A stretch of DNA of 7,526 bases from Clostridiales bacterium (GCA_003343685.1 QAKS01000024.1:1-7526); one strand, 5' to 3'; positions 1-5,867 are shown, counted from the stretch's first letter. Program-made: numbers and translations. The notes: a model not told the origin generated them from the letters alone.

Positions 1-1
1 A

Positions 2-250
2 AAGGAAAAGCCTTTGGTGGAGACAGAGCTGGGAAAAATCGTGTGGATCGGCAGTGCGGTGGAAATGCCGGAAGAATATGCGGCAGCAAGCGTGGTAAAA
101 AATACATTCAAAAAGAAGAATACCGCGCAGGCCGTGATCTACAGGGACGAAAAAAGCGTCCTGCGGGGGACGCTCATATCGCCTTCGGAAAAGTTTTTGG
201 CGGCGCTCAAAAGAGCCGCTTTTGACGAAAAACAGGAATCTAAAGAATAA
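2..250 (+). CDS. Unrecognised protein, 3' end (probably partial)
   Basis: The reading frame is open from the first complete codon of the window (K-E-K-P-L-V-E-T...) to a TAA at 248-250, giving at least 82 residues. It probably continues upstream of the window. A GTG at 14-16 has an AAAGGA stretch about 10 nt before it, so a short 78-residue protein starting there is a real alternative. The protein looks soluble, with mixed charge and a lysine- and glutamate-rich C-terminus (DEKQESKE), and has no membrane segment or cysteine motif. I do not recognise the family. Its end overlaps the end of the convergent minus-strand gene by 11 bp, and I see no clear terminator between them. That the frame is coding rests mainly on its position, its openness to the edge and the protein-like composition. 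Confidence 0.55.
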   Translation, partial: KEKPLVETELGKIVWIGSAVEMPEEYAAASVVKNTFKKKNTAQAVIYRDEKSVLRGTLISPSEKFLAALKRAAFDEKQESKE

Positions 251-1040
251 AGAAAACGGCGATCACGGAAACGACTAGGATAGAGACGGAAATGATTCCC
301 GTGCGCAAAAACCGCTGCTTCTGCAGAGGTTCAAAATAGCAGCTCTTGCGGATGCCGCCCCAGCGCAAAGCATACAGACGGAGCATGTCGTAACGCATAA
401 AGTCCATATTCAAGCAGAGGAGCTCCAGCAGATAGAAAATCATGGTCATCATCCAGAGCAGGAACGGAAGCGTGCCGATAGACGCTACGGGAAGGGCAAA
501 AACCTTAGAGGTACTGATGTCCGCCCTGTTCAGCATTCCTGACGACATAGCGAAGATAAACAGCAGGTAAATGGCTACGGGAACCGCGATGCTTAAAAGA
601 TAAGACAGAATTTTTATGGCGCCCACCAAAAGCTTGTGCCAGACGCCGGGCGTATACTCGACGAGTGCCTTATAGAATGGATAGCTGTAATAATAATCCT
701 CCGGACTGTAGTCGTTGGAAAGCAAATCCAGACGCTTTGCGGCGGGGGCGTCCATAAACATCAGGTCGCGGGCGTCGATCAGGCGCATGTAGGTGCTGTC
801 GGAAAGACCTACCGTAGACATGGGCTCAAAGCCTTTGACAAATACGCCTGTGAAAACGATATCGTATGATACCCCGAGAGAGAATTTGTTGAACTGATTG
901 CGGGAATGGGTGCAGTATCTGTATATGACAGGATGGTCTGTCCCCATTGACGCCCGTTTGACAAAGTACAAACGGTATTTATACGGATACCTGCCATATT
1001 CCTTATTGAACAGGACGAGGTCTCGGTTTGTCTTTGGCAT
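240..1040 (-). CDS. Unrecognised membrane protein with three predicted TM segments
   Basis: The protein is 266 residues long if it starts at the ATG on the complement of 1038-1040. That start is preceded by AAAGGA with a 6-nt spacer; a longer frame opening at 1097 has no such site and would begin inside the promoter. Residues 1-135 are soluble and rich in aromatic residues (for example EDYYYSYPFY near 114-123). Three hydrophobic segments follow at about 137-166, 179-208 and 247-266, the last ending at the C-terminus (SVIAVFFIL). Between TM2 and TM3 lies a basic and aromatic stretch (RYDMLRLYALRWGGIRKS). There is no signal peptide, so the N-terminal half is probably cytoplasmic, but topology is an inference. 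I do not recognise the family and assign no function. It is transcribed away from the decarboxylase gene and converges with the gene at 2-250. Confidence 0.8.
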   Translation of the reverse strand: MPKTNRDLVLFNKEYGRYPYKYRLYFVKRASMGTDHPVIYRYCTHSRNQFNKFSLGVSYDIVFTGVFVKGFEPMSTVGLSDSTYMRLIDARDLMFMDAPAAKRLDLLSNDYSPEDYYYSYPFYKALVEYTPGVWHKLLVGAIKILSYLLSIAVPVAIYLLFIFAMSSGMLNRADISTSKVFALPVASIGTLPFLLWMMTMIFYLLELLCLNMDFMRYDMLRLYALRWGGIRKSCYFEPLQKQRFLRTGIISVSILVVSVIAVFFIL

Positions 1041-1068
1041 GGGAAATCCTTTCTGGTTCGATACGACA

Positions 1069-1097
1069 ATTATAGCAGGATGCGACAGAAAAATCAA
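1069..1097 (-). promoter_or_regulatory. Sigma-A-type promoter with extended -10, for the membrane-protein gene
   Basis: On the minus strand a -35 box TTGATT (complement of 1092-1097) is separated by exactly 17 nt from a perfect TATAAT (complement of 1069-1074). TG sits one base before the -10 box, giving the extended form TGCTATAAT. Transcription would start near 1062, leaving a leader of about 22 nt that contains the AAAGGA ribosome binding site. I found no equally good plus-strand promoter in this divergent gap. Confidence 0.75.
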
Positions 1098-1103
1098 TAA
1101 ACC

Positions 1104-1110
1104 GAGGTGG
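1104..1110 (+). promoter_or_regulatory. Ribosome binding site deciding the decarboxylase start
   Basis: GAGGTGG lies 5 nt before the ATG at 1116. The alternative upstream GTG at 1107 lies inside this site and has no site of its own, so the ATG at 1116 is preferred. Confidence 0.7.
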
Positions 1111-1115
1111 TTATC

Positions 1116-2351
1116 ATGAGTACGCCGGTGACAGATATGTTAGAAGGGCTGAAAAAGGACAGGGTCATGTTTGCCATGCCGGGCCACAAGGGAAGGCTTG
1201 ATCTGACAGATATTACGGAAATAGACGGTGCGGACAACCTTCTGCACCCTTCCGGCTGCATTATGGAGAGCCAGAAAATGGCAGCGCGGCTCAATTCGGC
1301 AGCGCATGCGATGTATTCCACCAACGGCAGCAGCGCATGCACAAGCGCTATGATCGGGTATTTCGGCCGCGGCGCGAAGGTAATTGCTGCACGGGATTTT
1401 CATATCAGTGCAAAAAATGCCATGGAGTTATACGGCACGCGGCCCGTCTACGTGGGATTGAAGGATATGTGCAAACCCGTCCGGACAGAGGAGATCGTGC
1501 AGGCGATAGAGGAGCATCCGGACGCTGCCGGCGTATATGTCACGAGCCCCAACTACTACGGCAGGTGCGCCGACCTGACGGCACTGGCGGCTCTGTGCCG
1601 CAGGAGAGGAATGCTGTTGGCGGTGGACGGCGCGCACGGGGCGCATCATCCGTTCAGCCCGCTGCTGCCCGTAAGCCCGGGAGAGGCAGGAGCCGATCTT
1701 TGGTGTGCAAGCTGCCACAAGACGCTTCCGGCGAAAAATCAGGCCGCCGTCCTGTTCTGCGGCGACAGAGTGGACGAAAGGCGGCTGAAGCGCAGGCTTG
1801 CGGCGGTGCATACCACCAGCCCCTCCTACCCGATTCTAATCTCCATCGAGCAGGCCTATGACGAAATGGAGCAGGAGGGCACGGCGATGACGGAAAAGCA
1901 GCAGGCGATGATCGGGCGCTTTTTGGAGAAGATAGATGGCTTGCCGGGAATTGCCGCAGAACAGACCGACGACTTTACCCGCATTGTCCTGAATGTGAGC
2001 GGGCGCGGCCTGACGGGGTTTGAGGCGGAGCGGCATCTGAGCGGAGCGGGAATTTATGCGGAGGCGGCCGACGAGGACAGATTGATTTTGATTTCTACCG
2101 TTGCGGACAGAGAAGCGGACTTTGCAAGGCTGGCGGGCGCTTTGAAAGAGCTGCCCCAAGCGGGCGGCAGAGGCGGGAGGGCGGTATATGCGCTGGAAAA
2201 GGGCGAGGCGGGAGAGCCGTCGTGGGAGCAGACGGTATTTGCCTATCCGCCCGGCGTCCCCATCGTTTTAAAAGGACAGAGAAGGACGGAAAAACAGGAG
2301 AGGATGATTGCACAAATGCGAAATAAAGGATATAATCTACTGGAGTGGTAA
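1116..2351 (+). CDS. Orn/Lys/Arg decarboxylase family PLP enzyme, short and diverged
   Basis: This 411-residue protein belongs to the fold-type I PLP family that includes Bacillus YaaO and basic amino acid decarboxylases, which make polyamine precursors. Visible marks are the N-terminal STPVTDML, FAMPGHKGR (19-27), GADNLLHPSG (38-47), the substrate-loop serines TNGSSA (69-74), the His of RDFHIS (93-98) expected to stack on PLP, Asp171 in VDGAHG for the pyridine nitrogen, and Lys202 in SCHKTLPAKNQ as the Schiff-base lysine. HTTSPSY (232-238) is also typical, and YPPGVPI (377-383) marks the C-terminal domain. Departures from the family pattern as I recall it are DGAHG for DEAHG, FHIS for HKS, and KGQ where PGE normally follows YPPGIPI. 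The chain is some 60-80 residues shorter than usual (about 470-490). The PLP residues are intact, so it is probably catalytic, but the substrate is not readable. It is the first gene of the cluster, 21 nt before the HAD gene. Confidence 0.88.
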   Translation: MSTPVTDMLEGLKKDRVMFAMPGHKGRLDLTDITEIDGADNLLHPSGCIMESQKMAARLNSAAHAMYSTNGSSACTSAMIGYFGRGAKVIAARDFHISAKNAMELYGTRPVYVGLKDMCKPVRTEEIVQAIEEHPDAAGVYVTSPNYYGRCADLTALAALCRRRGMLLAVDGAHGAHHPFSPLLPVSPGEAGADLWCASCHKTLPAKNQAAVLFCGDRVDERRLKRRLAAVHTTSPSYPILISIEQAYDEMEQEGTAMTEKQQAMIGRFLEKIDGLPGIAAEQTDDFTRIVLNVSGRGLTGFEAERHLSGAGIYAEAADEDRLILISTVADREADFARLAGALKELPQAGGRGGRAVYALEKGEAGEPSWEQTVFAYPPGVPIVLKGQRRTEKQERMIAQMRNKGYNLLEW

Positions 2352-2372
2352 AAAAGGAGTATTTGCGATAAA

Positions 2373-3032
2373 ATGAAGTATTTTTTCTGGGATGTGGACG
2401 GGACGCTGGTAGACACGAAGGAGGGCGTGCTCAACGCTTACCGATATACGTTTGATAAGCTGGGAAAACCGACGCCGCCCGACAGCGTGCTGATGCAGGG
2501 AATCGGGCCCGCGACGGAATACGGCTTTGAGCATATTATGAATCTGGACAGGAATACGGCAAAGACTGCCTTTGAGTATTTTTGCGAATACTATGGCGAA
2601 AAAGGTATTTTGGAATCAACGCCCTACAGAGGAGCTGAAGAAGCGCTCGCGCTGGTCAAAGAGCTGGGATACAACAATTACATCGCCTCTATGAAAAAGG
2701 AGGAGCATTGCGCGACGCTGTTAAAGGCGCGCGGTTGGGACAGATATATTGACGGGCTGTATGGAGAAAATCCGGCGAAGGGCTTTACCGAAAAAACGGC
2801 GGAGCTTGCCTGCGGCATGGCGGAGACCGGCGCGGACGGAAGGGACGCAGTCATTATCGGGGACAAGGCGTCCGACATTGCCGCAGGTAAAAAGACGGGA
2901 ATATGGACGGCTGCAGCGCTGTATGGCTACGGCGGACGCGAAGAATTGGTGCCTGCAAAGGCGGACGTATACATTGAAACGGGCGAAGACCTCGCCCAAT
3001 TTATAAAAAGATTTGCGGAGGGCATGGTTTGA
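2373..3032 (+). CDS. HAD-superfamily hydrolase, phosphoglycolate phosphatase-like
   Basis: This 219-residue cytoplasmic phosphatase has the four HAD motifs. They are DVDGT (nucleophile D7, acid/base D9), Ser106 in IASMKK (motif II), Lys136 or Lys141 in KGFTEK (motif III), and GDKASD (163-168, metal ligands D164 and D168). Residues about 14-85 form a helical C1-type cap as in Gph/PgmB proteins. Having Asp at D+2 supports phosphatase rather than other HAD chemistry. The substrate cannot be told from sequence; phosphoglycolate and sugar phosphates are the usual ones in this subgroup. The ATG at 2373 is preceded by AAGGAG at 2354-2359, a rather long 13-nt spacer, but no better start lies nearby. 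Its TGA overlaps the tmk start. Bacillus has no HAD gene between yaaO and tmk. Confidence 0.88.
   Translation: MKYFFWDVDGTLVDTKEGVLNAYRYTFDKLGKPTPPDSVLMQGIGPATEYGFEHIMNLDRNTAKTAFEYFCEYYGEKGILESTPYRGAEEALALVKELGYNNYIASMKKEEHCATLLKARGWDRYIDGLYGENPAKGFTEKTAELACGMAETGADGRDAVIIGDKASDIAAGKKTGIWTAAALYGYGGREELVPAKADVYIETGEDLAQFIKRFAEGMV
3017..3022 (+). promoter_or_regulatory. Ribosome binding site supporting the TTG start of tmk
   Basis: GGAGGG lies 6 nt before the TTG at 3029, within the last codons of the HAD gene. An ATG at 3024 is in the HAD frame and runs into its stop, so it cannot be the tmk start. The TTG gives the expected Tmk N-terminus. Confidence 0.75.
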
Positions 3033-3655
3033 GCCTGTTCATCACCTTTGAGGGAATTGACGGATGCGGAAAATCGACACAGATGCGATTCCTCTCGGAG
3101 TATCTGGACGAAAAGAAAATACAATATATAGTGACGCGCGAGCCGGGAGGCTGCCCCATTGCGGAAAAAATTCGGGAGCTGCTGCTGGACGTGGAAAACG
3201 CGGAGATGAGCATTTATACGGAGCTGTTTCTGTATTCCGCTGCACGCGTGCAGCATGTAGACGAGGTGATTTTGCCTGCACTTCGGGCGGGTAAGGTGGT
3301 GCTCTGCGACAGGTACGTGGACTCCAATGTGGCATATCAGGGCTATGGCAGGGGTATCGGCAGCGATAAGGTGCTGGAGGCCAACCGCTATGCCATGCGA
3401 AAATGTCCGCCGGACATTACCTTTCTGTTCGATTTCGGATATGAGGACGCACAGTACCGCAAGAGGAAGCGCACGGAGCAGGACAGACTGGAGCAGGAGG
3501 ACAGCGCGTTTTTCCATAGGGTTTATGACGGCTATATGGAGCAGGCGAGGCGCAACAGCAGCAGGATCAGGCTGATCGACGTCTCGGGAACAAAATGGGA
3601 GACGAGGGATAAAATACGGGCTATTTTTGATACGATATGGGAGAAACAGGGATGA
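3029..3655 (+). CDS. tmk: Thymidylate kinase
   Basis: This 208-residue enzyme phosphorylates dTMP to dTDP with ATP, the step leading to dTTP for DNA synthesis. The P-loop is EGIDGCGKST (8-17). REPGG (37-41) and DRYVDSNVAYQG (94-105) are the family's nucleotide-binding signatures. The lid, RKRKRTEQDRLEQE (144-157), carries several arginines, while the P-loop has Gly at the position that is Arg in the human-type enzymes; together these indicate the bacterial (E. coli-like) class. Length is normal for the family. Translation starts at TTG, shared with the HAD stop in a 4-nt TTGA overlap, and the gene ends in an ATGA overlap with holB, so coupled translation is likely. The tmk-holB adjacency is a long-known conserved pair. 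Confidence 0.97.
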   Translation: MSLFITFEGIDGCGKSTQMRFLSEYLDEKKIQYIVTREPGGCPIAEKIRELLLDVENAEMSIYTELFLYSAARVQHVDEVILPALRAGKVVLCDRYVDSNVAYQGYGRGIGSDKVLEANRYAMRKCPPDITFLFDFGYEDAQYRKRKRTEQDRLEQEDSAFFHRVYDGYMEQARRNSSRIRLIDVSGTKWETRDKIRAIFDTIWEKQG

Positions 3656-4593
3656 ACGCGGATGTGCTGGAGCGCGCCATTGAGCAGAACCGGGTGGCGC
3701 AGGCGTATCTGTTTACGGCACCGGTCAGGGCGGCGGCAGACGGTGCGGCAAAGCATTTTCTGAGGCTGCTCATGTGCAGAACCCACAGCGCCTGCGGACA
3801 GTGCGATGGGTGCAAAAAGCTCGTGGCGGGAAATCACGTGGATGTGATGCAATTTAACGGGGACGCGAAAATGGCGGAGCTTCGGGAAGTGGGCGACTTT
3901 CTCTGGAAAACGCCTTTTGACGGCGACAGAAAGGCTGTCTATATCGAAGGTGCAGACAGTCTGCGGCCGCAGGCACAGAATTTTCTGCTGAAACCCATGG
4001 AGGAACCGGCGAGCGATACGGTGTTTATTCTGTCGGCAACGGCGCCGGAAAGACTGCTGGCTACAGTGAGGTCACGGTGCCAGCAGTATGCCGCGCCGAA
4101 AAAGGCGCGACAGGAGGTGGCGGCGGCGCTTCCCCCGGGGGAGAGAGCACAGGTCGCAGCGGCGCTGTCCGGCGGCTATGTGGAGGAGGCGGAGCGGCTG
4201 CTCGCCGACGAGGAATTTTGGGACATCCGCGAAAAGGCGAAAGAGACGGCGGCCAAGCTTGTCACGGTGAAAAATCCGTCGGCATATCTGATGATGGAAA
4301 GGCTGCTTGCCCATCAGGAGAGGCTCATGGACGGTGTGCTCGAGCTTTTGCGGCTCGTTATGGACGCGGAGCGGAAGTCGCTCGGCAGCAGCGCGGAATT
4401 TGCGCCGGATGCGGAGGAAATTACAGAGAAAATGGCGAAATTTTATACGCCGGAGGGATTGTTAAAAACGAGGGAAATATTGAGCGAGGAATACGACAGA
4501 CTGGCCCGATGCAGAAGCATAAACGGCAAACTGGCCGTGCAGGGCATGGTGTTCAGAATATTGGAGGTAAGAGCAAAATGGCACAGATCATAG
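3652..4593 (+). CDS. holB: DNA polymerase III delta' subunit
   Basis: This 313-residue clamp-loader subunit works with DnaX and HolA to load the beta sliding clamp. The AAA+ fold is recognisable: AQAYLFTAP (16-24), a zinc knuckle with C42, C48, C51 and C54, then NFLLKPMEEP (110-119), VFILSAT (124-130) and LLATVRSRCQ (135-144), which holds the SRC arginine-finger motif. As expected for delta', the P-loop is lost: the segment after LFTAP reads VRAAADGAAK with no GKT. The ATG at 3652 is chosen over one at 3637 because GGGAGA lies 7 nt before it and it forms the typical ATGA overlap with tmk. The weaker conservation after about residue 150 fits the variable clamp-loader collar domain. Its end overlaps ricT by 16 nt. 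Confidence 0.93.
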   Translation: MNADVLERAIEQNRVAQAYLFTAPVRAAADGAAKHFLRLLMCRTHSACGQCDGCKKLVAGNHVDVMQFNGDAKMAELREVGDFLWKTPFDGDRKAVYIEGADSLRPQAQNFLLKPMEEPASDTVFILSATAPERLLATVRSRCQQYAAPKKARQEVAAALPPGERAQVAAALSGGYVEEAERLLADEEFWDIREKAKETAAKLVTVKNPSAYLMMERLLAHQERLMDGVLELLRLVMDAERKSLGSSAEFAPDAEEITEKMAKFYTPEGLLKTREILSEEYDRLARCRSINGKLAVQGMVFRILEVRAKWHRS

Positions 4594-5477
4594 GAGTGCG
4601 TTTTAAAAACGCAGGCAAGGTATATTATTTTGACCCGGGCAGAGAGACGTTCGAGACAGGGGAGGGAGTCATTGTCGAGACGACAAAGGGCGTAGAGTAC
4701 GGAAAGGTCGTCATCCGGAACCGGGAACTGAAGGCGTGCGAGGAAGGGCGGCAGATCAAGCCCATCGTTCGGCGCGCCACGGAAAAGGACGAGAAAAAGC
4801 TGGAGGACAACAGACGCAGGGAGGAGGAGGCGACTCCCATATTTGAGGAAAAGGTAAAAAAATACGGCCTTGAGATGAAACTGACAAATGTGGAATATAC
4901 GTTTGACGGCAGCAAGGTGATTTTCTACTTTACAGCCGACGGGAGGGTGGACTTCCGCGAGCTGGTGAAAGATCTGGCGAGCGTGTTCAAGGTGCGCATT
5001 GAGCTGCGGCAGATCGGCGTGCGGGACGAGACGAAGATGATCGGCGGGCTGGGGCCGTGCGGACGCCCCGCGTGCTGCAGCGCTTTTCTGGGGGATTTTC
5101 AGCCTGTGTCCATTAAAATGGCGAAGGAGCAGAACCTGTCCCTCTCTCCCACAAAGATCAGCGGACTTTGCGGAAGGCTGATGTGCTGTCTCAATTATGA
5201 ACACAAGTATTACGAAGAGGTGTGCCGCAGAATGCCCAAGACGGGAGCCGAGGTGATCACGCCGGACGGCAGGGGAACGGTATACAGCACCAACTGCCTG
5301 ACAGAGACGGTCAAGGTGCGTATGGAGCTGGATGGCAACGACGTGGAGCTGAAGGAATACGGAATCGACCAGGTCAAACAGACGGGAAAGGGCAAAAAGC
5401 AGAAAAAGGGCAGGCAGGAGAAGAGGGAAGAAGAGCCGGTGCTTGACGAAGAGATGAAGAAAATATTACAAGACTAA
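4578..5477 (+). CDS. ricT: RicT/YaaT, PSP1-domain protein
   Basis: This 299-residue protein matches Bacillus YaaT (RicT). There it joins RicA and RicF in the Y-complex, which carries Fe-S clusters, assists RNase Y in mRNA maturation and affects biofilm, competence and sporulation. The signature is clear: GGLGPCGRPACCSAFL (156-171), VSIKMAKEQNLSLSPTKISG (177-196) and LCGRLMCCLNYE (197-208). C161, C166, C167, C198, C203 and C204 are the likely cluster ligands. The PSP1 region lies at about 62-147. The C-terminus (about 268-299) is a lysine-rich charged tail. The ATG at 4578 has GGAGG 10 nt upstream inside holB and gives the conserved N-terminus (GVRFKNAGKVYYFDPG); the frame opens further upstream, but that part lies over holB coding. 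No ricA or ricF is in the window. Confidence 0.93.
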   Translation: MAQIIGVRFKNAGKVYYFDPGRETFETGEGVIVETTKGVEYGKVVIRNRELKACEEGRQIKPIVRRATEKDEKKLEDNRRREEEATPIFEEKVKKYGLEMKLTNVEYTFDGSKVIFYFTADGRVDFRELVKDLASVFKVRIELRQIGVRDETKMIGGLGPCGRPACCSAFLGDFQPVSIKMAKEQNLSLSPTKISGLCGRLMCCLNYEHKYYEEVCRRMPKTGAEVITPDGRGTVYSTNCLTETVKVRMELDGNDVELKEYGIDQVKQTGKGKKQKKGRQEKREEEPVLDEEMKKILQD

Positions 5478-5484
5478 AAAACCG

Positions 5485-5512
5485 TTGCATTTTAAAAAGT
5501 ATGTGTTATATT
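5485..5512 (+). promoter_or_regulatory. Promoter for the ferredoxin gene, extended -10
   Basis: TTGCAT at 5485-5490 is followed after 16 nt by TATATT at 5507-5512, preceded by TG in the extended form TGTTATATT. Transcription would start near 5519, giving a leader of about 30 nt with AGGAGG at 5535-5540. There is no terminator between ricT and this promoter, so read-through from the upstream cluster is also possible. Confidence 0.65.
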
Positions 5513-5548
5513 ATATGTGTAGATAAAACAAGATAGGAGGACGCAACA

Positions 5549-5719
5549 ATGGCATATAAGATAACAGACGCATGCATCTCCTGCGGCGCATGTGAGAGCG
5601 AATGTCCCGTAAACGCCATATCCGAGGGCGCAGATCAGTATGAGATCGACGCGGATACGTGCATCGACTGCGGTACGTGTGCTGAGACATGTCCTAACGA
5701 TGCTATCGTTGAGGGCTAA
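5549..5719 (+). CDS. 2[4Fe-4S] ferredoxin, clostridial type
   Basis: This 56-residue protein is a small soluble low-potential electron carrier. It holds two CxxCxxCxxxCP motifs, with C9, C12, C15, C19 and C38, C41, C44, C48, each pattern binding two [4Fe-4S] clusters in the crossed way known for clostridial ferredoxins. Length and internal two-fold repeat (CISCGACESECP and CIDCGTCAETCP) are typical, and the protein is strongly acidic as in this family. The ATG at 5549 sits 8 nt after a perfect AGGAGG. The gene has its own promoter and an intrinsic terminator, so it is probably expressed strongly as a single-gene unit. It lies between ricT and the tRNA methyltransferase gene, where Bacillus has yabA. 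Its redox partners are not indicated by the neighbours. Confidence 0.97.
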   Translation: MAYKITDACISCGACESECPVNAISEGADQYEIDADTCIDCGTCAETCPNDAIVEG

Positions 5720-5733
5720 AAGAAGCTTCTTTT
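5718..5733. repeat. Perfect 16-bp palindrome at the ferredoxin stop codon
   Basis: AAAAGAAG at 5718-5725 is followed directly by its exact complement CTTCTTTT at 5726-5733. The palindrome includes the last two bases of the ferredoxin TAA and abuts the terminator stem. As RNA it would need to open a few central pairs to form a loop. Confidence 0.7.
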
Positions 5734-5762
5734 GGGCCGCCACTTAATGGCGGCCCTTTTTT
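5734..5762 (+). terminator. Rho-independent terminator after the ferredoxin gene
   Basis: A perfect 8-bp GC-only stem, GGGCCGCC at 5734-5741 with GGCGGCCC at 5749-5756, encloses the 7-nt loop ACTTAAT and is followed by six T at 5757-5762. It starts 14 nt after the ferredoxin stop and should separate that transcript from the trmN6-rsmI unit. No T-tract exists on the other strand, so it acts on the plus strand only. Confidence 0.95.
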
Positions 5763-5800
5763 ATGCCTTCGGCCTTTAAAACAAACCGGAATGAGCAGGG

Positions 5801-5815
5801 AACAGCAGCGCTGTT
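5801..5815. repeat. Inverted repeat next to the trmN6-rsmI promoter, possible operator
   Basis: AACAGC at 5801-5806 and its exact complement GCTGTT at 5810-5815 flank the 3-nt centre AGC. The repeat ends 2 nt before the -35 box. The position would suit an activator or repressor site, but a 6-bp repeat can occur by chance. Confidence 0.35.
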
Positions 5816-5817
5816 GA

Positions 5818-5847
5818 TTGACAGAGGGGAAGCCTTTTGATTATAAT
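5818..5847 (+). promoter_or_regulatory. Perfect-consensus sigma-A promoter for the trmN6-rsmI unit
   Basis: TTGACA at 5818-5823 and TATAAT at 5842-5847 both match the housekeeping consensus exactly, with an 18-nt spacer, one more than the optimum of 17. Transcription would start near 5854, so the leader is only about 14 nt and consists mainly of the ribosome binding site. Confidence 0.88.
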
Positions 5848-5867
5848 CAGTTTACGGAGTGAGGCGC

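Noticed and set aside
1041..1115. A plus-strand promoter for the decarboxylase cluster in the divergent gap
   Set aside because: TTGGCA at 1034-1039 resembles a -35 box, but no reasonable -10 lies 16-18 nt downstream, so I do not call it. The real promoter may be weak or lie inside the minus-strand gene.
1337..1861. A 174-codon plus-strand frame inside the decarboxylase gene
   Set aside because: It is Arg-, Gly- and Cys-rich as expected from a shifted frame, and the decarboxylase motifs lie in the other frame across the same bases.
2927..3517. A 196-codon minus-strand open frame opposite tmk
   Set aside because: The Tmk P-loop, DRY and lid motifs on the plus strand fully account for this stretch.
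4077..4577. Upstream extension of the ricT frame to an ATG at 4077, overlapping holB by about 500 nt
   Set aside because: The extra segment is rich in Arg and Gly and lies over well-conserved holB coding. The conserved RicT N-terminus begins at 4578, which has its own GGAGG site.
4443..5204. A 253-codon minus-strand open frame opposite holB and ricT
   Set aside because: The plus strand carries unmistakable RicT motifs here. The antisense frame looks like an effect of codon bias and has no ribosome binding site or family signature that I can see.
5763..5800. Small hairpin GCC-TTC-GGC after the ferredoxin terminator
   Set aside because: A 3-bp stem is too short to mean anything, and the rest of this gap shows no gene or conserved RNA structure I can recognise.
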